From NCBI GenBank assembly GCA_003524565.1, contig DQGU01000139.1, positions 1-7,045 of the forward strand: a stretch of 7,045 nt of DNA. Reading direction: 5' to 3'. The position numbers and the translations under genes were made by a program. The DNA is from Rhodospirillaceae bacterium (GTDB lineage: Bacteria; Pseudomonadota; Alphaproteobacteria; Micavibrionales; UBA2020). Under the pieces are notes generated by a model. The model had not been told where the DNA came from. It worked only from the letters and a program-made list of their open reading frames with translations, and did not search any database. Below are positions 1 to 5,491 of this stretch, piece after piece; the first letter of the stretch is position 1, and every line of letters starts with the position of its first letter.

Positions 1-452
1 GCGGCGGCCTGACGCGCGGCGGCGGCGGCGCCTTCGGGCGTCGATTGGGTATCCAGCGGCATCAGCTCGAACGTGGCGCTGCCGACGTCAAACAGCGCCA
101 GCTGCGCCGCTTTCAGCATCGCCTGACCCAAATCGCCGCTGCGCCCCGACATAGGCATCAAAAGCGCGACTTTGACGGGTGTTTGGGGAATGTCGCCGCT
201 GACTGTTTTAAGCCCCGGGCGCTGCTGTGCCGCGATGGCCTGGTCTTCGCGGTTCAGCGTCTGGCGCTGGTGCCATGTTTGCCAGCCCACATCGGGCAGG
301 CTGTTGGGGTCGTTGGTGACGACGCCCTGCGCGGTATGCGGCTGCCCCGTGCCGGAAGTCTGGCAGGCGCCGAGCGCGAGCGTGGCGGCGAGCAAAACCA
401 CGGCCAAGAAAGATTGCAGGAATGCGGGAATTTTTGTGTATGCTTGTTTCAA
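1..452 (-). CDS. Penicillin-binding protein activator (LppC/LpoA-type lipoprotein), 3' end cut off by the window
   Basis: Outer-membrane lipoprotein of the LppC/LpoA (YraM) family. In E. coli LpoA stimulates the peptidoglycan synthase PBP1A from the periplasm; the same role here is inference. About 150 residues are visible. The first 30 form a lipoprotein signal peptide: a Lys-containing start, a hydrophobic stretch, and the lipobox LGAC with Cys30 as the lipidation site. After a polar linker, residues 93-124 (VKVALLMPMSGRSGDLGQAM and onward) match the opening of the type-1 periplasmic-binding fold typical of the family. The start is taken as TTG at 452-450. There is no ATG before the lipobox, a GGAG lies 9 bases upstream, and an in-frame TGA sits a few codons further up. 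The Ala-rich segment at the left edge is coded by a GCC/GCG run. The gene is divergent from rsmI. The TTG start is less certain than the family call. Confidence 0.85.
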   Translation of the reverse strand, partial: MKQAYTKIPAFLQSFLAVVLLAATLALGACQTSGTGQPHTAQGVVTNDPNSLPDVGWQTWHQRQTLNREDQAIAAQQRPGLKTVSGDIPQTPVKVALLMPMSGRSGDLGQAMLKAAQLALFDVGSATFELMPLDTQSTPEGAAAAARQAA

Positions 453-512
453 GGGGAAAAACTCCAAATCGCTTCAGGGCAAATAAACAAAAAACGGGAG
501 CCGCCGAACAAC
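453..512. promoter_or_regulatory. Divergent intergenic region between the LppC-type gene and rsmI
   Basis: This 60-base gap must hold or overlap the 5' ends of two divergent transcripts. On the plus side GGGAG (496-500) lies 12 bases before the rsmI ATG, a slightly long spacing. On the minus side GGAG sits 9 bases before the TTG start. The centre (about 480-495) is A-rich. On the minus strand a weak TTGTTC (505-510) and TTTATT pair with an 18-base spacer could be a promoter. I see no convincing plus-strand -35/-10 pair here, so the rsmI promoter may lie inside the neighbouring gene's 5' end. Confidence 0.35.
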
Positions 513-1379
513 ATGTCCGCGCCCACGGTTAATCTTACACCCGGTTTATATATCGTCGCTACGCCCATTGGCAACCTTGGTGACATAACGCTGCGTGCGC
601 TTGAAACGCTCAAGGCCGCGGACGCGATTGCCTGCGAAGATACGCGCGAAACCGGAAAGCTGGCGCAGGTTTATGGTATTTCTGCGCCGCGCATCCCCTA
701 TCATGACCATAATGCCGCAGAAATGCGCCCCAAAATTATCGAACGCCTCAAACAGGGGCAGTCCGTCGCGCTGGTTTCGGATGCGGGCATGCCGCTGATT
801 TCGGACCCCGGCTATAAACTTGTGCGCGCCTGCCGCGACGAAGGCTTGAGCGTGACGTGCATTCCGGGTGCCTCCGCTTCGCTTGCGGGGCTGGTGCTGT
901 CGGGGTTGCCGGCGGACAGGTTCTTTTTCGGCGGCTTTCTGCCTGTAAAATCGGCGGCGCGGCGCACGGCGCTGGGCGAGGTGGCGGGGGTACCTGCGAC
1001 ATTAGTTTTTTACGAAACCGCGCCAAGGCTGGCCGAAAGCCTTGCCGATATGAACGCCGTGCTGGGCGCGCGCCCTGCGGCAGTGGCGCGTGAACTGACC
1101 AAAAAATTCGAAGAAGTGCGCACAGGCACACTGGCGGAACTTGCCGCCCATTATGCGGCCACGGGGGAACCGCGCGGCGAGATTGTCGTTATTGTGGGGC
1201 AGGGCGATGGCATGGCTGCGGCATGGGATGCAGCACGGATTGATGCGCGCCTTGCCGAAGTGATGCATAGCCAAGGCCTGCGGGTAAAAGACGCCGCCGT
1301 GCTGGTCGCCGCCGAAAGCGGCTGGCGCAAAAACGATGTTTATGCGCGCGCGCTGTCGGTCAAAGACGGCGGCGGATAA
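513..1379 (+). CDS. rsmI: RsmI: 16S rRNA (cytidine-1402-2'-O)-methyltransferase
   Basis: SAM-dependent methyltransferase that adds the 2'-O-methyl group to C1402 in the decoding centre of 16S rRNA, acting on the small subunit in the cytoplasm. It belongs to the tetrapyrrole-methylase (class III) fold. The 288-residue length is normal. Landmarks in order: LYIVATPIGNLGD (12-24), the N-terminal family signature; CEDTR (41-45); SDAGMPLISDPG (89-100), the family's SDAGTP-type loop with Met in place of the usual Thr; IPGASAS (117-123), a SAM-site loop; FYETAPRL (166-173); ARELTKKFEE (192-201); and a C-terminal helical part ending in GWRKNDVYARAL. The frame stays open upstream to about position 45, but that stretch is antisense to the lipoprotein gene. 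The ATG at 513 is where family similarity begins. It is the first gene of the probable operon with yraN, sharing one base of its stop codon with the next start. Confidence 0.96.
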   Translation: MSAPTVNLTPGLYIVATPIGNLGDITLRALETLKAADAIACEDTRETGKLAQVYGISAPRIPYHDHNAAEMRPKIIERLKQGQSVALVSDAGMPLISDPGYKLVRACRDEGLSVTCIPGASASLAGLVLSGLPADRFFFGGFLPVKSAARRTALGEVAGVPATLVFYETAPRLAESLADMNAVLGARPAAVARELTKKFEEVRTGTLAELAAHYAATGEPRGEIVVIVGQGDGMAAAWDAARIDARLAEVMHSQGLRVKDAAVLVAAESGWRKNDVYARALSVKDGGG

Positions 1380-1726
1380 TGGGCGCCATAACAGGCTACC
1401 GCCGCGGGCTTTGGGCGGAAACGTTGTCGGCGTGGTATCTGCGCGCCAAGGGATACCGGATTTTGACGATGCGCTATAAAACCCGCGTGGGTGAAATCGA
1501 CATCGTGGCGCGCCGCGGCGGGGTTTTGGTCTTTGCCGAGGTCAAATGGCGCGGCACGCAGGATGCAGCGGGGCAGGGTATTCACGCCGCCAATCAGGCG
1601 CGGGTGCGGCAAGCGGCGGAACTTTACCTGCAGAATCATCCGCGCTACACTGGGCTTGACGTCCGCTTCGATGCGCTTTTATGGGCGCCCGGACGTTGGC
1701 CGCTGCACATTATGAATGCTTTTTAA
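1379..1726 (+). CDS. yraN: YraN/UPF0102 family protein (predicted nuclease-fold)
   Basis: Small conserved protein of the UPF0102 (YraN) family, 115 residues, the usual length. The family has a restriction-endonuclease-like fold; its cellular role is not firmly established, so nuclease activity is an inference. The core is visible: an N-terminal helix with the family's GxxxE pattern (residues 10-14, GLWAE), then RVGEIDIVARR (36-46) and LVFAEVKWR (50-58). These supply Glu39, Asp41, Glu54 and Lys56, as in a PD-(D/E)xK active site. The C-terminal RFDALLW (96-102) and the final NAF are also family features. The start codon overlaps the rsmI stop (TAATG), which indicates translational coupling and co-transcription. 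The rsmI-yraN pairing is common in Proteobacteria. Confidence 0.93.
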   Translation: MGAITGYRRGLWAETLSAWYLRAKGYRILTMRYKTRVGEIDIVARRGGVLVFAEVKWRGTQDAAGQGIHAANQARVRQAAELYLQNHPRYTGLDVRFDALLWAPGRWPLHIMNAF

Positions 1727-1768
1727 CCGCACAATGCAGGCGGCGTAACATCAGGGGAGAGATTGGCA

Positions 1769-2509
1769 ATGCAAAGCCAGAAAATTTCGAAATACCGTAT
1801 GGCCGTTCTGGCGCTTGCTATGTGTGCCGCGCCGCTCTTGTCCGGCTGCACCGGTCTTGCGCTGGGCGCAGGCGCGACGCTGGGCGTTGCCGCCGCGCAG
1901 GAAGGCGGCATTCAAGGGGCGGCCAGCGATACCGCTATCAAAGTGCAAATCGCCGATGCGTGGTTCCGTCATGACGTTGAAATGTACCGCCGCCTTGGCG
2001 TGACGGTCAAAGAAGGCCGCGCGCTGGTGACAGGCACGCTGCCGCTGCCGGATGACCGCGTCGAAGCCATCCGTCTTGTCTGGCAGGTGGAAGGTGTCCA
2101 GCAGGTTATCAACGAAATCCGCGTGGATGATCAGGGCGCGACGCTCGGCACCTATGCCGGTGATGCGTGGATAACCGGACAGGTCAAAACCCTGATGGTA
2201 TTCGATAAACAGGTGCAGTCCATCAACTACACTGTCGAAACCGTTGCGGGTACGGTTTACCTGATGGGTATCGGGCAGGATAGAAACGAACTGGGACGCG
2301 TCATCAACCACGCGCGCAATACCCGCGGGGTGAAAAACGTGGTCAGCTACGTCCGCCTGCGCGGCGAAGCTTCGGCGGTATCTGCCGCATCCGGCGGCCC
2401 TGCCGTCAGCCCCGCACCGCCCGAGCCCGTTTATCAAGACCCCGTACCCCTGACGCCGCAAGCGGTGCAAAGCGCGCCGATTGACGATGCACCCGACGGT
2501 GGCTTTTGA
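1769..2509 (+). CDS. Two-BON-domain outer-membrane lipoprotein (DolP/OsmY-like)
   Basis: Predicted periplasm-facing outer-membrane lipoprotein of 246 residues. The signal peptide runs from the start to lipobox LSGC, lipidation at Cys27. The next residue is Thr rather than Asp, which by the E. coli sorting rule suggests the outer membrane. Two BON domains follow, at about 53-120 (ending GVQQVINEIRV) and 131-198 (ending GVKNVVSYVRL), each with the alpha-beta pattern and the typical 'GxVxLxG'-like strand (GRALVTGTL, GTVYLMGIG). A Pro/Ala-rich tail of about 48 residues closes the protein; it looks disordered and is longer than in E. coli DolP. Dual-BON lipoproteins such as DolP support outer-membrane integrity and bind anionic phospholipid; transfer of that role is inference. 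ATG 1769 is chosen over an in-frame TTG at 1763 because AGGGGAG (1753-1759) is correctly spaced only for the ATG. It lies 42 bases after yraN. Confidence 0.9.
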   Translation: MQSQKISKYRMAVLALAMCAAPLLSGCTGLALGAGATLGVAAAQEGGIQGAASDTAIKVQIADAWFRHDVEMYRRLGVTVKEGRALVTGTLPLPDDRVEAIRLVWQVEGVQQVINEIRVDDQGATLGTYAGDAWITGQVKTLMVFDKQVQSINYTVETVAGTVYLMGIGQDRNELGRVINHARNTRGVKNVVSYVRLRGEASAVSAASGGPAVSPAPPEPVYQDPVPLTPQAVQSAPIDDAPDGGF

Positions 2510-3393
2510 GAGAGGACGACACAGCCGACGAACAGCTGCACGTTTTTGAAACGCCCGACGAAGCGTTTCAATATGTGCGCTACGCAGGCACGCTTGCCGA
2601 TGCGGATATAGACGTGGGCGAAGCCGCCCTTGCGCTTGCGCTTTTGTTTTTGCCGGGTGTGCGGCCGGAGAGGTACCGCCATCACCTGCGCAAACTGGGC
2701 GAGCAAACAGCCGAAGAACATGCACTGCGCCTGAAGGCAGGCGAAAAAGACAGCGCCGCCCTGCGCCTTGCCTGCCTGCGCCGCGTGCTGCACGAACAGC
2801 AAGGCTATGCGGGTGATGCCGAAAGCTATGATGACATCCAGAACGCCAGCCTGATACGCGTGATTGAACGCAGGCGCGGGCTGCCTGTGGCGCTTGGGCT
2901 TTTATACATCGTGGCCGCGCGCGGCTGCGGCTGGCAAATCGACGGGCTGAATTTCCCCGGGCACTTTCTGGTGCGGCTGGAGATGGACGGGGAGCGTCTG
3001 ATTGCCGACCCGTTCCGCGGCGGGGCTGAAATGGACGCAGCGGCGCTGCGGCTTTTGTTGAAATCCATCGCGGGCGAGAAGGCGGAGCTGTCACATGAAT
3101 TTTATTTGCCGGTATCGAACAGCGATATCCTGATACGCCTGCAAAACAACCTTAAAAAACGGCTTATCGAGCAGGAAGACTACGCGCAGGCTGTTATTGT
3201 GGTGGAGGCTATGGAAGCCCTCGCCCCTGCCGAATACCGTGCCCTTTTCGACAAGGGTGTTCTTTATGCCAAATTGGGGCAAAAAGGGCAGGCCATCAAG
3301 GCTATCGAAGACTATATCGCCCGCGCCCCCGACGCCCGTGACCGCCAGCAGGCACAGGGCATATTGCAGCAAATCCGCCTGATGCCGGATTGA
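2506..3393 (+). CDS. SirB1 (YchA)-family transglutaminase-like/TPR protein
   Basis: Cytoplasmic-looking protein of 295 residues in the SirB1 family (transglutaminase-like core 2 followed by tetratricopeptide repeats). The biochemical role of this family is unknown. The core shows the signature RRGLPVALGLLY (123-134), GLNFPGHFLVRL (147-158) with His153, and IADPF (166-170) with Asp168, corresponding to the His and Asp of the transglutaminase-like site. I see no Cys at the LPVALGLLY segment; Cys90 and Cys141 are elsewhere, so enzymatic activity is doubtful. Residues about 208-290 form TPR-like helices (LIEQEDYAQAV, GVLYAKLGQKGQAIKAIEDY). The start is TTG at 2506, overlapping the TGA of the BON lipoprotein gene (TTGA), with only weak Shine-Dalgarno character, so it probably relies on translational coupling. 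It is likely the last gene of the operon. The family call is firm; the start is less so, since no ATG is available near the N-terminus. Confidence 0.9.
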   Translation: MREDDTADEQLHVFETPDEAFQYVRYAGTLADADIDVGEAALALALLFLPGVRPERYRHHLRKLGEQTAEEHALRLKAGEKDSAALRLACLRRVLHEQQGYAGDAESYDDIQNASLIRVIERRRGLPVALGLLYIVAARGCGWQIDGLNFPGHFLVRLEMDGERLIADPFRGGAEMDAAALRLLLKSIAGEKAELSHEFYLPVSNSDILIRLQNNLKKRLIEQEDYAQAVIVVEAMEALAPAEYRALFDKGVLYAKLGQKGQAIKAIEDYIARAPDARDRQQAQGILQQIRLMPD

Positions 3394-3426
3394 TGTTTTT
3401 GAACGCCCGCCCTTTTGCGGCGGCGC

Positions 3427-3454
3427 TTGCCTTTACCTAGCGATGGATTATGCT
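3427..3454 (+). promoter_or_regulatory. Possible sigma-70-type promoter for the small membrane protein gene
   Basis: TTGCCT (3427-3432) and TATGCT (3449-3454) are separated by 16 bases, each matching four of six consensus positions. It lies in the 105-base gap after the SirB1-type gene. A start site just downstream would place the palindrome at 3462-3477 at the very beginning of the transcript, with about 35-40 bases of leader before the ATG at 3499. This is motif matching only. Confidence 0.4.
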
Positions 3455-3461
3455 TGAAGAC

Positions 3462-3477
3462 GGCCGCAGCTGCGGCC
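3462..3477. repeat. Perfect 16-base palindrome in the leader of the small membrane protein gene
   Basis: GGCCGCAGCTGCGGCC is a perfect inverted repeat without spacer. As RNA it could fold into a 6-bp GC stem with an AGCT loop. The following bases (TTATCAGTC) have no T-run, so it is a poor intrinsic terminator. Its place between a possible -10 element and the ribosome binding site would suit an operator or a leader hairpin. The function is unknown. Confidence 0.5.
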
Positions 3478-3498
3478 TTATCAGTCAGAGGATTTTTC

Positions 3499-3909
3499 AT
3501 GGGTATTATCACGCTTTTGCTGCTGGGCGCCTTCACGCTGATTTACATCAGCAAATCCATCCCCAAGAAACCGCCGTTTCTTGAAAAGGCCGTGGCCTTT
3601 TTGTTCGACAACATGAAATATCTGGGCGTTGGCGGAGCGATTTACGGCCTTGTTGACGGGGTCATCACACCCATTCAGGTTTATCTGGTCGATTACATGG
3701 TCGTGCGCATGCTGGCCGATATTTTGATTATAGTGATGGCGCTGCCGTTTTGCTTTGACAAGCTGGTTGAAAAATACCGCGACAAGCTGAACGGCGCCGT
3801 GCTCGAAGAAATCTCCGGCAGTATCGAATGGATACGCAGCAACGACAAAATCGTGGGCGGCGCGGGCGCTGTCTTTACCGTTTTGATGTTCGCGTTTGTT
3901 TTTAGATAA
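3499..3909 (+). CDS. Small integral membrane protein of unknown function
   Basis: I do not recognise the family. The protein has 136 residues with three or four predicted membrane segments: about 1-18 (MGIITLLLLG then AFTLIYIS), about 41-62 (weaker, Gly-rich, VGGAIYGLVDGVITPI), about 67-86 (YMVVRMLADILIIVMALPF) and 119-135 (VGGAGAVFTVLMFAFVF). The loop after the first helix is basic (SKSIPKKPP), favouring a cytoplasmic location by the positive-inside rule. Residues 87-118 form a charged amphipathic stretch (DKLVEKYRDKLNG) between the last two helices. There are no cysteine pairs or obvious catalytic motifs. The start ATG is preferred over an in-frame TTG at 3415 because AGAGGA (3487-3492) lies 6 bases upstream and the hydrophobic helix begins immediately. 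The gene stands alone, with a possible promoter and a palindrome upstream and a strong terminator downstream. It could be a small membrane scaffold or stress protein, but nothing in the sequence decides this. Confidence 0.8.
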   Translation: MGIITLLLLGAFTLIYISKSIPKKPPFLEKAVAFLFDNMKYLGVGGAIYGLVDGVITPIQVYLVDYMVVRMLADILIIVMALPFCFDKLVEKYRDKLNGAVLEEISGSIEWIRSNDKIVGGAGAVFTVLMFAFVFR

Positions 3910-3925
3910 GCGCAGACGCAGCCGG

Positions 3926-3966
3926 ATAATAAAAAAGCCGCCGTTATCCGGCGGCTTTTTTATTAT
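3926..3966. terminator. Bidirectional rho-independent terminator between convergent genes
   Basis: A perfect 18-bp stem (3926-3943 with 3949-3966) closes a 5-base loop TTATC. The GC core GCCGCCG/CGGCGGC is flanked by an A-run on the left (3931-3936) and a T-run on the right (3956-3961), so either strand gives a GC hairpin followed by U residues. It sits 16 bases after the membrane protein stop and 17 bases past the stop of the opposing 444-residue gene, so it should end both transcripts. Confidence 0.93.
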
Positions 3967-3983
3967 GTGCGGCAGGGCTTGCG

Positions 3984-5318
3984 TCAGCCCAAATCTTTTC
4001 CGCTTTTGCGGCGTTTGACGGCGCCGATGCGCGGCACGCCAACGTCTTTTTGTACTTCAGCGGCATGCGTGGCCGCCAGAATATCCGCGATTTCCTTGGG
4101 CATCGGCGGGGCGGTAATACGCATGTTGCGGTCACCATCGTTCGATCTCAGCCATTCATACGCTTCGGTCGGCAGCGGAATAGCACCCGGCGGGCAGAAA
4201 GATTTTTTCTTTGACGACGGTGCGGCGTTGTAAAGAAGAACGGTATAACCACCCGCATCGGTGACCTGCGGCACGCTGCCGTTTACGCCCAGCATTTGGC
4301 CTATCTGGTCTTTTTTAATTTTGTAATTCGCGTGAAGTTCGGGGTAATCGCGCAAGCCCGGCGTCAGCGGAATGGCGTCTATCAGCGCGGCGATTTTTTT
4401 GCCCTCTTCGGTATCCTTGCGCGGCGTGACGATGTATTCACCGCCTTCGCGGCGTTTGATGTTATAGGCGGTGCTTTCCGGCACATCGACGGTCTTGCCC
4501 GCGTTCCACATGCTGTCCTTGCCTTCGCGGCGGATGGAAAGCAAAAGCTGCGCCTTGTCGCCGCCGCCTGAGCTGTAGCTATAGGTGCAGCTGATGCGCA
4601 CATCTTCGCCCGCGGGCAGGTTTGCAAGAATGGCGGGTTTTTGCTTCGCCGTTTCTTCTTCGATGCCGCGGCAGGCTTCTTTAATCAAACGCTCCCACTC
4701 CTTGGTGCGGGCGCGGTAATCGTTGACAGCCTCAAGGCTGCGGCCGCCCGGCAAAAAGCAAACGCGGTCGTTGGGCGCGTAGGAAAACGCCTTGCGCAAT
4801 TCGCTTTGCGTGGGGGCGACGTAATCGGCGGGCGTGGCGACGCCTTCTTTTTTCACCGAAACGATAGGGGCATTGCCAAGCCAGCCGCCCGCAAACAGCA
4901 GGTTATCGACAGTCGCCGCAGCTTTGCCCGTCACGGGTTTGGAATCTGCAGGGGTGAAGTGTTCGCCCTTGTAATCGATGGGGGCGTACATGAAATAGCG
5001 CGGTTCTTTCTCTGGCGATGTGAAAATCGCCGGATATTCGACATAGGCGCGGGGCAGGGTTTGCACACCTTTGAAAACCTGCGTGGCGGGGGCTTTGAGG
5101 CCGGTCAGTTCCAGCACCTCCGGCGCTTCCTTTTCCATGCGCGCGAGGAAGCCCTTGTACATCGCATCCCAGCTATCGCCGATATCGGCCATATTGCCGG
5201 ATTGCAAAACGGGGACGGTTTCCAGCTCCTTGCGCAATTCCTGCTCAAGGCGTTTCGCGGCATCAAGCGCGCGGCCTTCAAGGGCGAAGAGGGCGGAGCC
5301 GTTTCGTTGCTTGGCCAT
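3984..5318 (-). CDS. Conserved-looking hypothetical soluble protein, 444 residues
   Basis: I do not recognise the family. The protein is about 48-49 kDa, without signal peptide or membrane segment, and so probably cytoplasmic. Residues about 8-35 form a charged helix (ALEGRALDAAKRLEQELRKE). The middle is mixed alpha/beta with aromatic strands such as AYVEYPAIF (91-99) and RYFMYAPIDY (107-116). A Ser/Gly-rich strand-turn follows (CTYSYSSGGGDK, 244-255), then YIVTPRKDTEEGKKIAALID (285-304), GGYTVLLYN (346-354) and a Pro-rich turn (CPPGAIPLP). The C-terminus is strongly basic (VKRRKSGK, 434-441). Four cysteines are scattered with no metal-binding pattern. The start at 5318 is chosen because AAAGGAT lies 6 bases upstream. 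The longer in-frame alternatives at 5363 and 5435 lack ribosome binding sites, and 5363 falls inside the likely -10 box. Codon choice and GC content resemble the neighbours, so recent transfer is not indicated. It appears monocistronic, convergent with the membrane protein gene and divergent from ettA. Confidence 0.8.
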   Translation of the reverse strand: MAKQRNGSALFALEGRALDAAKRLEQELRKELETVPVLQSGNMADIGDSWDAMYKGFLARMEKEAPEVLELTGLKAPATQVFKGVQTLPRAYVEYPAIFTSPEKEPRYFMYAPIDYKGEHFTPADSKPVTGKAAATVDNLLFAGGWLGNAPIVSVKKEGVATPADYVAPTQSELRKAFSYAPNDRVCFLPGGRSLEAVNDYRARTKEWERLIKEACRGIEEETAKQKPAILANLPAGEDVRISCTYSYSSGGGDKAQLLLSIRREGKDSMWNAGKTVDVPESTAYNIKRREGGEYIVTPRKDTEEGKKIAALIDAIPLTPGLRDYPELHANYKIKKDQIGQMLGVNGSVPQVTDAGGYTVLLYNAAPSSKKKSFCPPGAIPLPTEAYEWLRSNDGDRNMRITAPPMPKEIADILAATHAAEVQKDVGVPRIGAVKRRKSGKDLG

Positions 5319-5324
5319 GGTTTT

Positions 5325-5331
5325 ATCCTTT
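5325..5331 (-). promoter_or_regulatory. Ribosome binding site fixing the start of the 444-residue gene
   Basis: On the minus strand AAAGGAT lies 6 bases before the ATG at 5318. The in-frame ATG at 5363 has only a T-rich stretch (CAGTTTT) ahead of it. This decides for the shorter protein. Confidence 0.75.
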
Positions 5332-5358
5332 TGTCCGTCTGCTTTTTGATTTTCTATA

Positions 5359-5387
5359 TTCATAAAACTGGCAGGGCGGGATGTAAA
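5359..5387 (-). promoter_or_regulatory. Likely sigma-70-type promoter of the 444-residue gene
   Basis: Reading the minus strand, TTTACA (5387-5382, five of six consensus positions) is followed after exactly 17 bases by TATGAA (5364-5359, four of six). Transcription would begin around 5352, giving a leader of about 30 bases that contains the ribosome binding site at 5325-5331. The arrangement fits the chosen start at 5318 and excludes the upstream ATG at 5363, which is part of the -10 element. Confidence 0.55.
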
Positions 5388-5396
5388 GCCCCCGTT

Positions 5397-5425
5397 TTGC
5401 GTATCCGCGCGCGATATGCTATGGT
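5397..5425 (+). promoter_or_regulatory. Possible ettA promoter
   Basis: TTGCGT (5397-5402) and TATGGT (5420-5425) are 17 bases apart. The overlapping TATGCT (5415-5420) is another possible -10 but would leave only 12 bases to that -35. The -35 match is weak (three of six). The position is right for ettA, leaving a leader of about 60 bases. It lies about 10 bases from the minus-strand promoter, so the two polymerases could interfere. Confidence 0.35.
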
Positions 5426-5448
5426 CTGCCCGCAAATCATACGGGAAT

Positions 5449-5465
5449 CCCCGCGCATGTCGGGG
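5449..5465 (+). other. Small inverted repeat in the ettA leader
   Basis: CCCCG (5449-5453) pairs with CGGGG (5461-5465) around a 7-base loop. It would sit in the untranslated leader about 26 bases before the ettA ATG and ahead of its ribosome binding site (AAAGGA, 5476-5481). The stem is short and could be chance in GC-rich DNA. It is not followed by a T-run, so it is not a terminator. Confidence 0.3.
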
Positions 5466-5491
5466 GCGTAAAGTTAAAGGAAATCAATATC

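Noticed and set aside
1..40. GCGGCGGC simple repeat at the left edge
   Set aside because: It is explained by an Ala-rich coding segment of the lipoprotein gene and not by a separate repeat element.
45..512. N-terminal extension of RsmI by 156 residues
   Set aside because: The extension is antisense to the lipoprotein signal peptide and binding domain, and RsmI similarity begins just after the ATG at 513. The 288-residue form has the normal family length.
1751..3094. A 447-codon open frame on the minus strand
   Set aside because: It lies opposite the BON lipoprotein and SirB1-type genes, both firmly identified. The predicted protein is Arg/Ala-rich without domain-like features.
3401..3427. 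GC-rich inverted sequence just after the SirB1-type gene as a terminator
   Set aside because: CGCCCGCC and GGCGGCG pair only with a bulge, and no T-run follows. I cannot support a terminator here.
3415..3498. Extended start for the small membrane protein at TTG 3415
   Set aside because: It would translate through the possible promoter and the palindrome (giving an Ala run), and it lacks a ribosome binding site. The ATG at 3499 has a good one.
4641..5471. A 276-codon plus-strand open frame opposite the 444-residue gene
   Set aside because: The composition is typical of an antisense shadow (many Phe, Arg, His), there is no ribosome binding site, and the opposite frame has a promoter, a Shine-Dalgarno sequence and a longer coherent protein. 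As the 444-residue gene is unidentified this is slightly less certain than the other shadows.
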